Under the pieces are notes generated by a model. It made no database searches. It saw nothing but the letters and a program-made list of their open reading frames with translations, and was not told the DNA's origin. This document shows, piece after piece, positions 43,486-54,275 of a stretch of 64,000 bases of DNA (position 1 is its first letter; each line of letters starts with the position of its first letter). Origin of the DNA: Peronospora farinosa (lineage: Eukaryota; Oomycota; Peronosporomycetes; Peronosporales; Peronosporaceae); contig CANTFK010000981.1 of assembly GCA_947646735.1 (NCBI GenBank), forward strand, positions 124,001 through 188,000, written 5' to 3'. The position numbers and the translations under genes were made by a program.

Positions 43486-44943
43486 TTAGCACTCGATCAG
43501 GTCGGCCAGCGGGTGTGCGTTCCAGCACTCGATTAACAGCGTGTGGGCAAACTCCTCGAGCATTCGGCACCGTTTGTGCAAGTAGCTGAGCTCAAGGCGG
43601 TTGAACCAGCGGCTGTTGGCCCCAATGGGCTGCCACGCTGCCAGCGACTGCCGAAACTGGTTGTGGTTCAGTAAACACACAAAGCGGTAAATCTCTGAGA
43701 AGCGACGCCAACGGCTAAAGTAGTGGCCGTCGAGCTGCATCTCGATGAGGTACTCGGCGTGTTGCTCCTTGGAGCTCTTGGCTTCTACGATGCGGAAGCT
43801 GCGAATCTGAATCGTGGCTGCAATGTGACGGTGAGACGGCAGCACTCGCATCCACGAGTACTTGCTCTGATGGTACGGTGTATCATAGACCTCACGAAGA
43901 GGTGGAAATGTCCGAAACATGTCAAAGGAGTTTGACGTTTTCCGGTTTAGCATGAGCGTCGTAAGGGACTGCATGCTGGCCGAGGCTGGAAATGTTGGCA
44001 GTGATCGACGAGCCGAGTAAACCATGTCACTGCTCTTGGTCGGAAAACCATTGTCTGATACGTTGTCACCTTCATCAAAGTCCTCGAACCAGCCCCATTC
44101 GTAGCCTGCATCGTCCTCTGTCTGCATTCCCACTTCGTCGTCCGGCAGATAAGTTCCAGCTTCGGACGACGATGTAAGACGGTCTTTAGTCATTGCTAAA
44201 GCGGTCGGAGACGTAAAAGCTTCCTCCACATTCACAACCTCTTCTCTGCAGACAGGACAACAAGTACCTGACTGGATCCAGCGCTTGATGCACTTGGCAT
44301 GGATCAAGTGGCCACACTCGGACAGCTGCGTATCGACGTCGCCCGTGAGGCAAACGGGACACGTAGCACCCACGAGCATCCCGACGCAGCGTTTGCCACG
44401 CACAATTTCTTCCGCCCGTGCAGTGATGCGCTGTCGTCGCTGCTCGTCGTTTTCGTCCATGGACTTGCGGCTATTCCATGTCTTGTTGTCATCCACGTCC
44501 AGTACATTAACACTGCGGCCTGTAGGTAAAAGCTCCGTCCGTTGCATGGGTGAGCTCTCTTGTCGATCACTGCAACTTTTACGTAGTGCCCCCGTTCGTC
44601 GTTTCAAAGATGCAGTACAAGGTGTGGTTCTATTATTTGTAGATGGTTCAACCTGTTGCTTCGTGGACCAAATCCAGGCCTGACCTAAGGTTTCATACGT
44701 CTCGGAATGGAATGGAGTGGCCATTAAAACTTTATGATCTATGCCCATTGATAATGAAATGACAAATGTCAAGTGTTGCTGTCTTCGAAGAAGGAATCGA
44801 ATGGCAAAATGGAGCTTGTCCAAGTCTCTCCTTTGTGTGTAATTGGCAACTGACAGACAGGACCATGGGGTAGTTCGTTGTGAAGTTGTTACAAGGTGTA
44901 CGTCGTGGACGGACCGTGACGATGCCTCGTCCACTCCCAGCAT
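43486..44943 (-). CDS. RING-H2 finger plus PX domain protein (putative E3 ligase)
   Basis: A single exon of 485 residues. A RING finger lies at about residues 193-236: CPVCLTGDVDTQLSECGHLIHAKCIKRWIQSGTCCPVC, giving C-x2-C...C-x-H-x2-H-x2-C...C-x2-C. An acidic Ser-rich linker follows. A PX domain lies at about 370-480 (TIQIRSFRIVEAKSS, HYFSRWRRFSEIYRFVCLL, RRCRMLEEFAHTLL-like). RING fingers recruit ubiquitin E2 enzymes; PX domains bind phosphoinositides, often PI3P on endosomes. The combination predicts membrane-anchored ubiquitination. Start choice is uncertain: an internal Met (MATPFHSETYETLG) could begin a shorter form. Confidence 0.82.
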   Translation of the reverse strand: MLGVDEASSRSVHDVHLVTTSQRTTPWSCLSVANYTQRRDLDKLHFAIRFLLRRQQHLTFVISLSMGIDHKVLMATPFHSETYETLGQAWIWSTKQQVEPSTNNRTTPCTASLKRRTGALRKSCSDRQESSPMQRTELLPTGRSVNVLDVDDNKTWNSRKSMDENDEQRRQRITARAEEIVRGKRCVGMLVGATCPVCLTGDVDTQLSECGHLIHAKCIKRWIQSGTCCPVCREEVVNVEEAFTSPTALAMTKDRLTSSSEAGTYLPDDEVGMQTEDDAGYEWGWFEDFDEGDNVSDNGFPTKSSDMVYSARRSLPTFPASASMQSLTTLMLNRKTSNSFDMFRTFPPLREVYDTPYHQSKYSWMRVLPSHRHIAATIQIRSFRIVEAKSSKEQHAEYLIEMQLDGHYFSRWRRFSEIYRFVCLLNHNQFRQSLAAWQPIGANSRWFNRLELSYLHKRCRMLEEFAHTLLIECWNAHPLADLIEC

Positions 44944-46119
44944 TCAGTTCGAACAATTGACGAACTGACATCGGACTTGTTCTATTTCTGGTCTGGAGCT
45001 GTCTACTTTGTATGCGCCGCCCCTATAAAAACGAAACCGAGCCTTGTCTCCATGTGACGTTTACTATCTAAGATAGAAAAGTTCTTTTGTCTTCCACCGG
45101 ATGCTTGTAGGTTACTACTGCATTGGTAATCGTCCCAGTGTGTAAACTGTAGGAACAGCTTTGACACATGCCGAGACCATGTTCAAGTCGAGCTTATCAT
45201 GAAATAAGAACTTGCGTCAGTTGTTTTACCACCGTCGATATGAAGGGGGGGGGGTTCTTGATGATGAAAGACAGCTAGTTGTTATTAGAGGACGACAAGT
45301 CGTATAGGTCCAAAGACGACGACAGCCTCTCGCGTATGTAGACTTGAGCTCTTTGCGTACAGACGCTAGAAAAACGTCACATCAAAAGCTCACGGAATCG
45401 TTTTAAAGCCAGAACTGCTTGGCACGAGCGAAACATTGATGCTGGCACGCACGCCCAAAGAGTACGCCAGAAGCAGCTGCAACAGCATGTGCAAACGCAC
45501 ACAATGTAGTAAACAAGCCGCTTCTGCTGACGCACCTTCAATAGCGCCGAATTCGAATGTCTCTTGTTTGCAGCTGAGCTTCTCCCTTGCTCTACACCAC
45601 ATTGGGAACTTGCCGTGCAGCGGAAGACATGTGCATCTGATCGGCTCGTCTACATATATATCGCTGATTCAAGCGTGTCTAACGTCACCATGTGGACGAA
45701 AGCACGTCCGCCTGGGTAGAAAGCCAGCACCTTATCCTCGAACCAGCTACTAAAGAAGCGCCTGTTGTATTGTAAGAACGTAGATTTCGGACGCAAAGCA
45801 TCATGCAGAGACACTTTTCCAGGCGTCAAACGGATAAAGGTCGGACAACAGAACGGTCGCCGATCGACTAATGAGACGTAAAGTGTTGTATATTAGCCGA
45901 CAGGGGCTGCTACGGCTGCTACGGTTGCTTAAAGTGCATGCATACTATGCTCACCCACGTCAAGATGTCATGCTAATGTGTTAGAACAATTGAATAGAGA
46001 AGAACAGGGTATCAAGCTTCCTGTATAGAAGGTCAAAATGTGTCGTACGTTCCTTCCTCTTTCGTTCGGAGTAAAGATAAACTGAGTTCCTTTACCGTCC
46101 AGAAGCTGCGAAAAACAGC
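44944..46119. other. Intergenic, no supported gene
   Basis: Contains a run of nine G near 45246. ORFs at 45390-45753 occur on both strands and cannot be told from chance. Confidence 0.5.
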
Positions 46120-48057
46120 TCAAATGATCTGGCTGATGTAGACATTTCGGCATCGCGAGTTCTCAAACGTGACGACACGGAACGACGGATTGGCTTCAGC
46201 AATTTTGACCAGCCATTCCTTGCAAGCTCCACACGGTGCCAGTGGGTTCCGGTCCAGTGGTGTACTTCCACGAATCATCTCTTCCATGGCCACTTTGTCG
46301 AATGAAAACGTGCGTGGCCGTTTGGGTTTTCTCGAAGACACGAGGTTGACATTCATCTTTTCTTGCCCACGATTTCCGCATCCTTGACCTCGTCCTGTGC
46401 CATTTGCACTACGCTGCACGGTTTCGTCAGTCGGAATCGATGCTTTGTCTACTTTGGATGAGCATTGGACGGAAGTAGGACGGATCTGGACAGGCAGCTG
46501 TAAGCCTACAGACTGGAGTAGGGTCGCAATCGAGCCAGGTTCACTTGCAGTTGAAGTAGTTTCGTCTAACGTAGCACCAGCCTGCACTTGCGATGGCTTC
46601 CTCTTCTTCTTCTTGTCATCGTCTTGTGTAGTATTGTGATGCTTTGTGTATTTTGACGGCGAAGGACTGACGATGTCATCAGCAGCGAGGTTTAAACCCA
46701 GCACGGCAATCATCTTTAAAGCGCGGCGAGTTAACGTCGGATCGCTAGCCAGCGCACTACCAATGGCGTTGCGCTCGGCACACAACGATCCTGTCGGCAT
46801 GGACACTTCGCAATTCATTCCTCGTTGTACTACAATTGTCGGACGTTCTCCTGCTACCGTAGCTGGCTTCTCAATCAAAAGCACGGCAAGTACGGGCTTG
46901 CGTGACTTGCGCAACCAGAAGCTGGCCACCTCGCCTTCGCCTTCCGCCGAGAGAAACTGGTCACGAAACATTCTCATCTCGCGCACTACCATCTGCGTCA
47001 TGGCGTCGGCTTTGCTTGGCGCCACTAACGGCGACGCCTCGATTTTCTCGAACGAATGAAAGTCCACGTCCACCATGGATAGTTTGCGCTCGTGCCAGAA
47101 TGTCTTGAGCTGCCAGATATGCAGGTACGACGGCCTGTAGATACGTAGTGAAGCATTTAACGCACTAAGTCGTGCTGGAGGTCCATCGGCGTACGCGATT
47201 GTGATGTGAAAGTGCGACTTCCACGCCTCACCACATCGATCCACCAGTGTCTCGCGCTGTGCTTCCAGCAACGGTCTCAGCTCTCGTGTCATGAACTGCA
47301 CATTGTCGTCGAACCGAAAGATATTTGACCCTGAATGCACTTGAATCGCAGTCATGTGCGGGTAATACTGGTGCACGAACAGTGCAATGAGTTGTGCCGT
47401 AATCTCGGTCGAGTTGTCATTGCGCGAGTGCTCTACATTGCGTGGAATGCCCGCTCCACTGATGAGATATACCAGTTGTCGACTGTTTTCGGACTGGAAT
47501 TCCTTTAGCACTTGCATCCATTTGGGTAGCAGCAGTGCCACCAACGGGAAGTAGACGGCCGTAATACCGACTCGATCCCAATGTTGCTCCACGAGTTTCG
47601 TAGTTTCCACCTCGCCACGAAGTTGGAAATCTCGTAGTACTTCTACGTTACTGATGAGGATCGGAGCATCTGCCAAGTTGAAACCAATGGGCGACTGTGT
47701 GTCTTGACAGTGCACCTTCCAGCGCTCACCCTGGATGTCCAAAAGACTCGGATGCAGCAGTGATGATGAATCAGGGACACTCAATACTGCAGCCGCATGT
47801 GTGGCGTCGCGTTTGGGATGTCCGAGTTGCTGCACGCGCTCCAGAATGTGCCGACTGGTTTTCTGGAACAGACTGAATTTGGGTCGCCCCAATATGGACA
47901 GCGGCACGGAGACGCCGTCCAAGTCGATGCTGACCACGGGTCGACAGGCAGTTGGTACAGAAGCTCCATTACTGCTGCTAGCGACGCCGTCTGGCCGCAA
48001 CCATGAGAGTTCCACGACCAGATCCGAGTGTGAGATGTTGTGCACCAGGAATTCCAT
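46120..48057 (-). CDS. Large protein with a split cytidine-deaminase-like domain
   Basis: A single exon of 645 residues. The C-terminal part has deaminase zinc motifs: MPTGSLCAERNAIGSAL near residue 424 (the C/H-A-E helix) and PLAPCGACKEWLVKIAE near 609 (PCxxC). These are the ligands and Glu of cytidine/dCMP deaminases. The two motifs lie about 185 residues apart instead of the usual few tens. An insert with KKKKRKPSQ and RKPKRPRTF, possible nuclear signals, separates them. The roughly 400 N-terminal residues form a separate alpha/beta-looking region (VYLISGAGIPRN, TEITAQLIALFVHQYYPHM, HFHITIAYADGPPARL) that was not assigned to a family. Substrate may be free nucleoside/nucleotide or nucleic acid. 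Confidence 0.75.
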   Translation of the reverse strand: MEFLVHNISHSDLVVELSWLRPDGVASSSNGASVPTACRPVVSIDLDGVSVPLSILGRPKFSLFQKTSRHILERVQQLGHPKRDATHAAAVLSVPDSSSLLHPSLLDIQGERWKVHCQDTQSPIGFNLADAPILISNVEVLRDFQLRGEVETTKLVEQHWDRVGITAVYFPLVALLLPKWMQVLKEFQSENSRQLVYLISGAGIPRNVEHSRNDNSTEITAQLIALFVHQYYPHMTAIQVHSGSNIFRFDDNVQFMTRELRPLLEAQRETLVDRCGEAWKSHFHITIAYADGPPARLSALNASLRIYRPSYLHIWQLKTFWHERKLSMVDVDFHSFEKIEASPLVAPSKADAMTQMVVREMRMFRDQFLSAEGEGEVASFWLRKSRKPVLAVLLIEKPATVAGERPTIVVQRGMNCEVSMPTGSLCAERNAIGSALASDPTLTRRALKMIAVLGLNLAADDIVSPSPSKYTKHHNTTQDDDKKKKRKPSQVQAGATLDETTSTASEPGSIATLLQSVGLQLPVQIRPTSVQCSSKVDKASIPTDETVQRSANGTGRGQGCGNRGQEKMNVNLVSSRKPKRPRTFSFDKVAMEEMIRGSTPLDRNPLAPCGACKEWLVKIAEANPSFRVVTFENSRCRNVYISQII

Positions 48058-48245
48058 CTCTCTGTCTTCCTAATACCAACTGACAGGAATTGTCGCATTC
48101 AAACGCGACAAGACACTTGTCGACGTAGAACAAACAGTGATTGACTACGCAGCTTCTAATCACCTTCTTGCTTATGTCTGGCCATCTAAATTACGTCCTC
48201 GCTCTCTCTTTACTTATATCTACTAAGTTACTGCGCTTGCTGCCT
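48058..48245. other. Short intergenic gap
   Basis: Promoter side of the deaminase-like gene and 3' end of the ankyrin gene; nothing else seen. Confidence 0.5.
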
Positions 48246-50064
48246 TCAATTCAACAGCTCGGCTTGCCTTCGACCAATTTCCCAGTTCAGCAGATCCGTG
48301 AGCAACGCCACCACGTCCTGCGCAACTTCTACGCCAAACTGGATTGACGAACCGGCAGCATATGTGGACAGTGCACCTTGAATGTCGGCCATACGTCGCA
48401 GCTGATGCACCATACGTGGAGGCATAAGTGTCCGCGATTCCGTCGTAAACAATCCACGGTACTCTGGACTATCGCGCAGCAGCCCTAACTGGCCGGTCAC
48501 GTGCAGCGGCCCGCCACATTCCTGTTTAATTCGATGCAGACTAGGTCGCATCTCAAGACTGACGCTTAGCAGCACCTCGTCCAGGATGCGAGTTCCTTGT
48601 TGCACCACGCGATTGGGCTGCGGCGCCGCCTCATAGATTAGATACCGGAGCTGACGGTCCCACATCCGGCACAATGGCAGGAAGAGAGCAATGTTCTGCA
48701 ACAGCGGCTTGGGCAAGCGCAGCGTGCGATCCATCAGAGCATTGTACTGCTGTCGCTTCTGGTTCGTGAACACCGGTGTCAGCTGCGCACGTGATAGGAC
48801 ATACAGCGTCGATAAACGCATCAGCGTGTAGCACCTCTGCCGTCGGAGGTCCTCGCGCATTAATCGGAGCTGGTTCTGCACCGAAATCTTCAAAAACAAA
48901 TCCACGTGTCCTCGACGCTGAGCTGTCTCGGCTGCTGTCTTGTCCCGGTCGTCTTTGAGGAATATATCTGCACCAGCCGTCATTAGCGCTTCGACAGCAG
49001 CCGTGTGTCCGCGCTTGGCAGCCAGCAGTAGTGCCGTACTGCCTTGCCGAGTCTGCTTATTCACATTCGAGCCCGAGTTCATGAGCATCGTGGCGATAGT
49101 CGCGTGTCCACGCTGTGCTGCTAGCATGAGTGCCGTCATGCCTTCATTATTGGCCGCACATGTGTCAGCACCTTTCTTGATCAAGAACTTGACCACTTCC
49201 GCACGTCCTTCCTGCGCTGCACGCATCAATGGGGTCGTGCCCTTCTTATTGGCGTAATTCTGGTTACCTCCCGTCTCCAAAAGCATTTTCACAACGGGCA
49301 AATGACCAAAATGAGCTGCAGGAATAAGTGCCATGTTCTTTGATTCTTCATTGGCGCCACACTCGAGCAAAAACGCTGTAATCTCTACCCAACCCTTTTG
49401 CGCTGCAAGAAGAAGAGCATAAGTACGCTTTTCCTGCAAGAGAGACAGTAATACACACACATATCCAAAGAAATAATAATAACTAATACTTAGCACACTA
49501 TGAGGACAAAAGAGCAAGCACAAAGCAGTCACGTACTGTCTTATAATTCACATCAGCTCCAGCATCCAACAGCATCCGACAAAACAAATTATCATTCCCA
49601 CGTACTGCAATCATCAATAACGTCAATCCCGTCTCATCTTCAGCTGTTAAAAGTCGTGGCAATAGTTCATGAGCATTTCGAGCTTTGCCCACGGTTCTCA
49701 TTCCTTTATAAAGTTCCTGTGTCTTTTGTTCTCGTGCCATATTAAACAGAAACGTCACAACATCTTCATAGTCTAATTCAAGACCAATGGAGCCATCGGT
49801 CGCACAAATCATCGCACTAGAAGACTCCGTTTTAACCATTGAAAGATGTTGGAGCTCCTCGTCGTCCGTTGTCGATTCTTCCGCTGCTACAGCCATAGCA
49901 AGTGGCATTGGCTCATCAGATGGTACAATACTCGTACTAAGTGCTTCTAATGTCCCTGCAGCAGCTGAAAGAGCGTCTACAGAGGCAGAACCAGCCAATG
50001 GCGATGGAATTGGTGCTGTCAATGCATCAAGACGTCCTCGAGCAAGCAATAGAAAGGACGACAT
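48246..50064 (-). CDS. Ankyrin-repeat protein
   Basis: Two exons (50064-49537 and 49433-48246, intron 103 nt) join in frame to 571 residues. Ankyrin repeats run from about residue 140 to 350: ETGLTLLMIAVRGNDNLFCR, KKGTTPLMRAAQEGRAEVVK, NEGMTALMLAAQRGHATIAT, RQGSTALLLAAKRGHTAAVE and others. After them comes a region of about 220 residues with LRLPKPLLQNIALFLPL, slightly F-box/SOCS-like, and no other known domain. Upstream on the same strand a different frame at 50320 (MNTEGLSPPRKRARLRAEE) contains a nuclear-signal-like patch. It may be a real upstream exon separated by microsatellite slippage or a missed intron. Role unknown; likely a protein-binding scaffold. Confidence 0.8.
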
Positions 50065-50517
50065 GGCAAGATCCGAACGAACTTGTTCCTCTTCTTCTTC
50101 TTCTTCTTCATGAGATGGTACTTGATCAATGGATACGAATGATATTGAAGGAGAGGAGGAGGAGGAGGAGGAGAAGAATCTCTAGTCATACGACTAGAAA
50201 ACGTGAGAGAGGAGGAAGCAAGAGGGGGTGAAATAGAGAGGGATAAAGGATGGAAAGTCGTCGTTTCTTCGGCACGAAGACGCGCACGTTTTCTCGGTGG
50301 TGAAAGCCCTTCCGTGTTCATGAGGGGAAAGAGAAAAAGATGGTGACAAGAGCACGAAAGAGAGAGAGATTCCTCGGGTTTGTTTTCTTCTTCTTCTTGT
50401 CGGGAAACTTTTTTTTTTATGGCGTTGTTTTTTTTTTCACTTTGAATTTTTATATGGTGATTATTGAAATGTGACAAAAGAGAATATTAAAATTAAAAGG
50501 TTATTTTATTTTAATCT
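50065..50517. other. Low-complexity leader of the ankyrin gene
   Basis: Contains (ttc)n near 50090-50109, (gga)n near 50155-50175 and poly-T runs. On the minus strand these give Glu and Ser/Pro runs just upstream of the chosen start. Confidence 0.6.
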
Positions 50518-51608
50518 GTCAGTAGTAGAGGTGGTACCCATGAGTCTGGGTTGGGTAATTGCGTTTACCCACGACTTGGACTCATACCCGCGGGTAATTA
50601 CCCATGTTACCCGCGCAATAAACATGCGGACTATTAAATAATATGGAAGGGAGAAAAGCATAAAGAAAATTGATAATAAAAGTATCCACACTCTACGTCT
50701 CCCACTGGAAAGTTCAAGCGAGCTGACAAAGGAAAAAACTAGTCCCTTGCCGACAAAATAACGTGACCCTGTGTCCTTATCCAATCCTTGAAGTACAGAA
50801 GCCTCTCCAAGCTTTTGAGGGGAAAGCGAAGTTCTGTTCTACCTGTAAGTCTTTTTACCTTGAGAGAAACCTCTCTCAAACGGAGTTGAAGACGCGGGCC
50901 AGATAAAATCTTGCCATCCTTGCAAGTGTCGGGAATTGCAGCTGATGCAGTGCTCACCACTCCAATGGCAATTTGTGTATGTGAACAGGCGAAAGAGCAA
51001 AATAATTTTGAGCTATTTTCCTCGACTTTGCTCACTGCGGTCTTAGAACTCTGCCTTCAACAAATGCGAAGACGTCTGGCTCCATGTCGTCATCGCTCAT
51101 GCGTTACTAATGTTGACAGGTGGCGGAGGCGGGTTTTTTTCTAATGACTTCTGATGACTGTATGCTGCATCCACAAAAAGCAACTCAATATGATTGTGGG
51201 CTATGGCCAAGAGCCCAAAATTGCTTTGGCCCTTCGTCGAGGTTTTTGAACCAGCTGATATTCCATCTTGGATCTAACACCGTTGCAAAGAAGTTTGCAT
51301 CCTGTTTAAACGCCAGCTTGATATATATTTCTTGAGTTTGCTTAGCATGGCCTGCGCCACCGGCTCCAGTTGCTTTGCATCATATGTGCGGTAGACTTTC
51401 ACCAAAAAAGGCGTAATGAGTCACCAATACATTTAACAATTATATAAATAATACGAGCAGGTGTGTCTGATGTATGCCTTATAAATTTGGTACATTTACC
51501 CATGGGTAAGGTGGTTAATTAAAGCCAATTACCCATACCCAACCCATGAGTCTGGGTATGGGTAATTACCCACTGAGTCTGAGTCTGGGTACCACCTCTA
51601 GTCAGTAG
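50518..51608 (-). mobile_element. hAT-type DNA transposon remnant (8-bp TSD)
   Basis: Terminal inverted repeats TAGAGGTGGTACCCA (start 50526) and its complement TGGGTACCACCTCTA (end 51600) are flanked by an exact 8-bp duplication GTCAGTAG (50518-50525 and 51601-51608). Eight-base duplications and TAGAGGTGG-like ends mark the hAT superfamily. Sub-terminal gggtaattaccc repeats are rich at both ends. Inside, the minus strand keeps fragments resembling the hAT transposase C-terminus (DGKILSGPRLQLRL, SLERLLYFKDWIR) and DAKQLEPVAQAMLSKLKKY, all broken by stops. At 1075 bp it is a deleted, non-autonomous copy. Confidence 0.85.
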
Positions 51609-52041
51609 TGATAAAGAACAGTGATGACGTCAATTACCTTTAAAAAATTCAGCTGACCATCATTCTTGCGTTTCAGATTCCTTGCAACATAAGAGCGACT
51701 TGAATTTTACCCTAAGAATGGAAAATAAAATACTGTTTAAACGCAACGTTTTTTCGAACCTTTAGCCAAATTCACCCTCATTTGCGTGTGCAAACTTTTC
51801 TTTCTGACTGACGTTTAGTATGGAAGCTCAGCACTGGCTTTTACCAGCGCTATTAGCGGCAAGAATTTATATCCTAGCGTCATACAAATGTAGTAGTAGA
51901 CAGTCCATTGTGATTTCACTATTGCTTCTTTTTTTATTAATGGCGCTTCTGAAAGCTTCTACTTCCGTGTAAAATTGCACTGCAACATCTGAATGAACAA
52001 AACAAACGTTTGCGACTACAATGAACTTGCATTCCCAATTT
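51609..52041. other. Intergenic, no gene seen
   Basis: AT-rich 3' flank of ADA2. Confidence 0.5.
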
Positions 52042-54068
52042 TTATGGTTGCATCTCGTCTGCCTTGCGCTTTGTCGGTGTTGCGGCCTTCTGTCCTTCCT
52101 TCGTTGCTATTCCCGGAACCGACTTGCTTGTTTTAGTGGCCTCCACCGATTCTTTACCCTTCTTACAGCTTTTGATGTTAAGTGATTTCAACGATGGTGA
52201 AACTGAAGAGTAGCACGTAAATGCACATATCGTAAGCCATAGATTGACAGTGCTGTAGTAACACAATACAGAGCACACGCACCTGTTGTGGTGGCGTTCT
52301 CAGACTTGACCCAGCCGCATCTGACAAAAAAGTCGTAGACCTGACCAGTCTTATTCACGTCTGTTCAAGAGCACAAAGTGAGTCAGCAACATATAACTGC
52401 GGGCTCAACAAGATGCCGAGTACTCACCTATCTGTACCGTCTCCTTGGCCATCTTCTTGGTCAGATAGCCCAAGCGAAAGCACTCGCGGACCAATGCATC
52501 TTTGATCACCAGATAGTGCTACAAAACACACCAACGACAACCATATCAGCAAAGTAGACGGACAAGACGGCGCCATCAACCAATCGATGGCCAACAAGTA
52601 CCTTAGGAAGCAATTTCAGCTTGCTGCACAGCTCCTTCTCCTTGGGAGTGAGCAAATGGCAGCCTGGTGTACCCTCGATGGAGAACGTAGCTGCAATCGC
52701 GTTCAGGTCACTTGCTCCAGCTCCTCTGTTTCTTAGACTCTCACCACCTGTTTCGCCATTCGCACCCTGCTCCCGATTCTGCCACCGGTTAGCACGATCG
52801 CGGCCGGAAGTCGTACGACCTGACTCGTATAAATAAGAGGCGTTATCGCGCTGCTTCTGGATCGCCTGGTCCAAATCACGCTTCTTCTTATCTGCATCGT
52901 ACAGTTCGGCCTCGGCAAGCGTTCGAACGCCGTTCCTGCGGTACTCCTGCAGCAGCAGGATCTGTTTCTTGAGTCGCATGGCCGTGATCAAACCCTCCAC
53001 AAAGTTATCGTGTTCTTTTGGGGTTTGAAACCGAGCAAATGGCCGCACCTGCGCCAGCAACTCACGTTCCTCCTTTGGTCGTTTACGTTCTGTATGCTGA
53101 TGCAATTTATAGTCCAATAAGCCTCGTTCAACCACAAACTTTTTACGCTCCATACGCTTTTCCAACTTTTGGTTGTAGATGTGAATAACTTTTAATTTCA
53201 AATCTCGTTCTGTTGGATGGTCCGTATCCGAAAACTCCATATCTGCCAGAATCACTTCCGCCTCATTGTCATACTCCACATCAAAGTCTCCACGTAGCGG
53301 CATATATCCAGCCAATTGACTAGGTCCATTCCTTTCTCCAGGCAATCCTCGCGTACATGGATCTAACGTTGTATCCATTTCAGCCGACTTTTCTCCTTCT
53401 ATCATGTGTACTTTACCTTGTGTCAGCTTCTCCTTGCTCTCATCAACGGCATCGCCTACAAACCTTGGCATCAGATCTTCCCAGCCTAAGTAGGCTGTTA
53501 AATAGTGTTGTTCACATCTCTTATCACTTTTTGTCACCACGTGCTCCGCAATATCTTTCCAATTGCCCATTCCAAACATCTCAATCCCCTCAAGTAGCAA
53601 TAATTCCTCATCTGCTGTCCATACTGCATTAGCAGCATCATTACTAGCTGCAAGAAAAGCAGCAGCATTTGTACCAATAGCAGCAGGAGATAGACACGTA
53701 TTCTGAAGTGTCGGAGGCTCGTACACAATCGGAAACGCAAGACAATCTGAGACCATGTACTTGTGACTCTTTTTGTGCTCACCCAACTCCATTCCAACTG
53801 CAAAACACTCGACACAGAGCTCAACTAATGGCTGCACATTACATTCAGCACATGTGACGCGAATGTTGCGCGTCAGATCCTTATGACAATTGAGACAAAA
53901 CTTGGTCTTCAGACCGGCGGGTTTGGCTGGAGGTGGAGCGTCGTTCGTGGACTTTGGAGGATCCTTCGACTCGACTAATTCAGTAGCTGAAGAACTCGAC
54001 TCCTTTTTACCTTTATTCTTACTCTTCTTAGTATAATTGCGTCGTGTAGTGTCGCCTTTACCTGCCAT
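52042..54068 (-). CDS. ADA2: Transcriptional adaptor ADA2 (SAGA-type complexes)
   Basis: Four exons (54068-52602, 52518-52428, 52360-52283, 52202-52042) give 598 residues in frame. Domains are in the family order. A ZZ zinc finger lies at about 57-105 (FCLNCHKDLTRNIRVTCAEC, ELCVECF, HKYMVSD). A SANT/Myb domain follows at about 148-198 (WTADEELLLLEGIEMFGMGN, WKDIAEHV, YLTAYLG). The ADA2 middle region has DVEYDNEAEVILADMEFS. A C-terminal SWIRM domain is split over the last exons (GCHLLTPKEKELCSKLKLLPK, HYLVIKDALVREC, DVNKTGQVYDFFVRCGW). ADA2 binds the GCN5 acetyltransferase and stimulates nucleosomal histone H3 acetylation. A basic Lys/Thr-rich tail is added. Confidence 0.93.
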
Positions 54069-54275
54069 AATTAAGTAGCAGATGAACTAAGTAAACGGCT
54101 AGGTGCCGTGTATCGTTTTGATGGTAGCATAGATGGAATTTATTTAGATACTTAATCAAGAGATCAAATACGATTACCGTATTTTAGGTAAAACCCTAAT
54201 TACAGACGACTCTAAATGCTGCCTAGTTACAGCATAATGTATTGGCAGAACTCTGCATCTACCTTCAGTGACAAA

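Noticed and set aside
45390..45753. Overlapping ORFs on both strands in the intergenic gap
   Set aside because: Neither has a recognisable motif or splice structure, and the two cannot be distinguished.
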